Shown: positions 34,122-34,247 of the stretch, in pieces | Position numbering within the stretch: position 1 is the stretch's first letter | How the letters are laid out: each line of letters begins with the position of its first letter | Source: an uncultured Catenibacterium sp. | GTDB taxonomy: Bacteria > Bacillota_I > Bacilli_A > Erysipelotrichales > Coprobacillaceae | DNA length: 34,247 bases | Assembly: GCA_900764725.1 (NCBI GenBank) | Contig: CAAFPB010000345.1 | Location: 1-34,247, forward strand | Direction: 5' to 3' | Translations under genes and position numbers: made by a program | The notes under the pieces: model-generated | Told to the model about the DNA's origin: nothing | Seen by the model: the letters and a program-made list of their open reading frames with translations, nothing else | Databases searched by the model: none

Positions 34122-34152
34122 TTATGCGGATAAAGATATTATGCCGAGTTAA
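33166..34152 (+). CDS. IS110-family transposase (DEDD recombinase), C-terminally disrupted
   Basis: 328 codons. The N-terminal RuvC-like domain shows the acidic tetrad: Asp12 (GVDVHKS), Glu62 (MESTGKY), Asp99 and Asp102 (KDDNKDAKWIADL). A coiled middle is followed by the Tnp_20 domain with IPGINRKSAITIISEIG and LAPGCNESAGKKK, whose Ser301 matches the catalytic serine. After SKAGVYLKP (residue 319) the frame reads YADKDIMPS and stops; full-length relatives continue for roughly 60-80 residues. The product is probably inactive. The ATG at 33166 has GAGGAGG 9 bases upstream. It is the only plus-strand gene of the window. Confidence 0.88.
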   Translation: MEIVYPRSCGVDVHKSFIVAVICISESVKPKYIKKRFSTFNNQLIQFRDWLIENNCQNVCMESTGKYYIPVYNALEGHISNVVVANPKWVKAIKGEKDDNKDAKWIADLFKFGIVRSSYIPEKDIRVLREFTRYQYKLVNMRSSEKNRFQNALTTGNYKLDIVFSDIFGKSASAIVDTILSNNPYTSEDILSKVHARCKASHEDILSAVDGIQLTQFQKARIRIVQKHMEYLDSLLDEIQHHIDLMVANYEEYIQILCTIPGINRKSAITIISEIGTDMSQWSSHRKLAAWAGLAPGCNESAGKKKSVKISKAGVYLKPYADKDIMPS

Positions 34153-34204
34153 TTTGAAATATCCTTTAATAATCATATGATTTTCTTTATTTTCTCGGCA
34201 TAAT
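34122..34204. repeat. TTATGCSGA repeats at the disrupted IS110 end
   Basis: Two direct copies, TTATGCGGAT (34122-34131) and TTATGCCGAG (34139-34148), and one inverted copy, CTCGGCATAA (34194-34203). The last two extend to a perfect 11-bp inverted repeat (ATTATGCCGAG/CTCGGCATAAT). A 12-bp palindrome, AATCATATGATT (34171-34182), lies between. This may be the end of a second mobile element. Confidence 0.6.
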
Positions 34205-34216
34205 GCATCACACTTT

Positions 34217-34244
34217 AAATAGAATTATAGTTCTATTTCTTTTT
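34217..34244 (+). terminator. Rho-independent terminator at the contig end
   Basis: 8-bp stem AAATAGAA/TTCTATTT with a 6-base loop, followed by CTTTTT on the plus strand. It could end transcription from the IS or a gene of the inserted element. Confidence 0.55.
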
Positions 34245-34247
34245 AAA

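Noticed and set aside
1..34247. CRISPR arrays, tRNA or rRNA genes, prophage genes, antiphage systems
   Set aside because: No regularly spaced repeats, no cloverleaf-like sequences and no such protein families were seen on either strand.

Overview
The window is an AT-rich assembled contig from a low-GC Firmicute. Gene content, the PolC-type replicase, the Mollicutes-like EF-P loop and the gene order suggest a gut-type Erysipelotrichia lineage; this is inference from content, as no rRNA gene is present. Nearly every gene lies on the minus strand, so transcription runs from the right end to the left. The first 21 bases are not genomic: they match the 3' end of the Illumina TruSeq read-2 adapter. 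They cut off a dinB-like gene after its first 25 codons.

Right to left along the minus strand: polC; then the rimP-nusA-ylxR-ylxQ-infB-rbfA operon behind a strong promoter and a hairpin leader; nagA with a LacX-type aldose epimerase; a small lipoprotein with an RsuA-type pseudouridine synthase; trmB, a thioredoxin-like gene, a disordered Lys/Glu-rich protein, acpS, a short ssb paralogue and lepA; a class B penicillin-binding protein; rpmG and a metallo-beta-lactamase-fold hydrolase; a possible small RNA; a cyclophilin lipoprotein; a complete seven-gene comG pseudopilus operon; efp; an Asp23 gene; and nusB-xseA-xseB-ispA-dxs-tlyA-recN followed by dinB. The block from comG to recN resembles the comG/efp/nusB/recN region of Bacillus subtilis, but spoIIIA, accBC, folD, ahrC, spoIVB and spo0A are all missing, which fits a lineage that no longer sporulates.

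The only plus-strand gene is at the right end: an IS110-family transposase beside polC. A structured, non-coding segment of about 200 bp precedes it, where IS110-group elements encode their bridge RNA. All DEDD residues and the catalytic serine are visible, but the reading frame leaves the family sequence about nine codons before its stop. At that point a set of TTATGCSGA repeats begins, so the element appears broken by another insertion or by an assembly join.

Other points: all eight recognised minus-strand terminators have the stop codon inside the hairpin; comGF has its prepilin motif upstream of the first usable ATG; EF-P carries Arg instead of Lys at the modified position; and the ssb ribosome binding site lies inside a stable hairpin.
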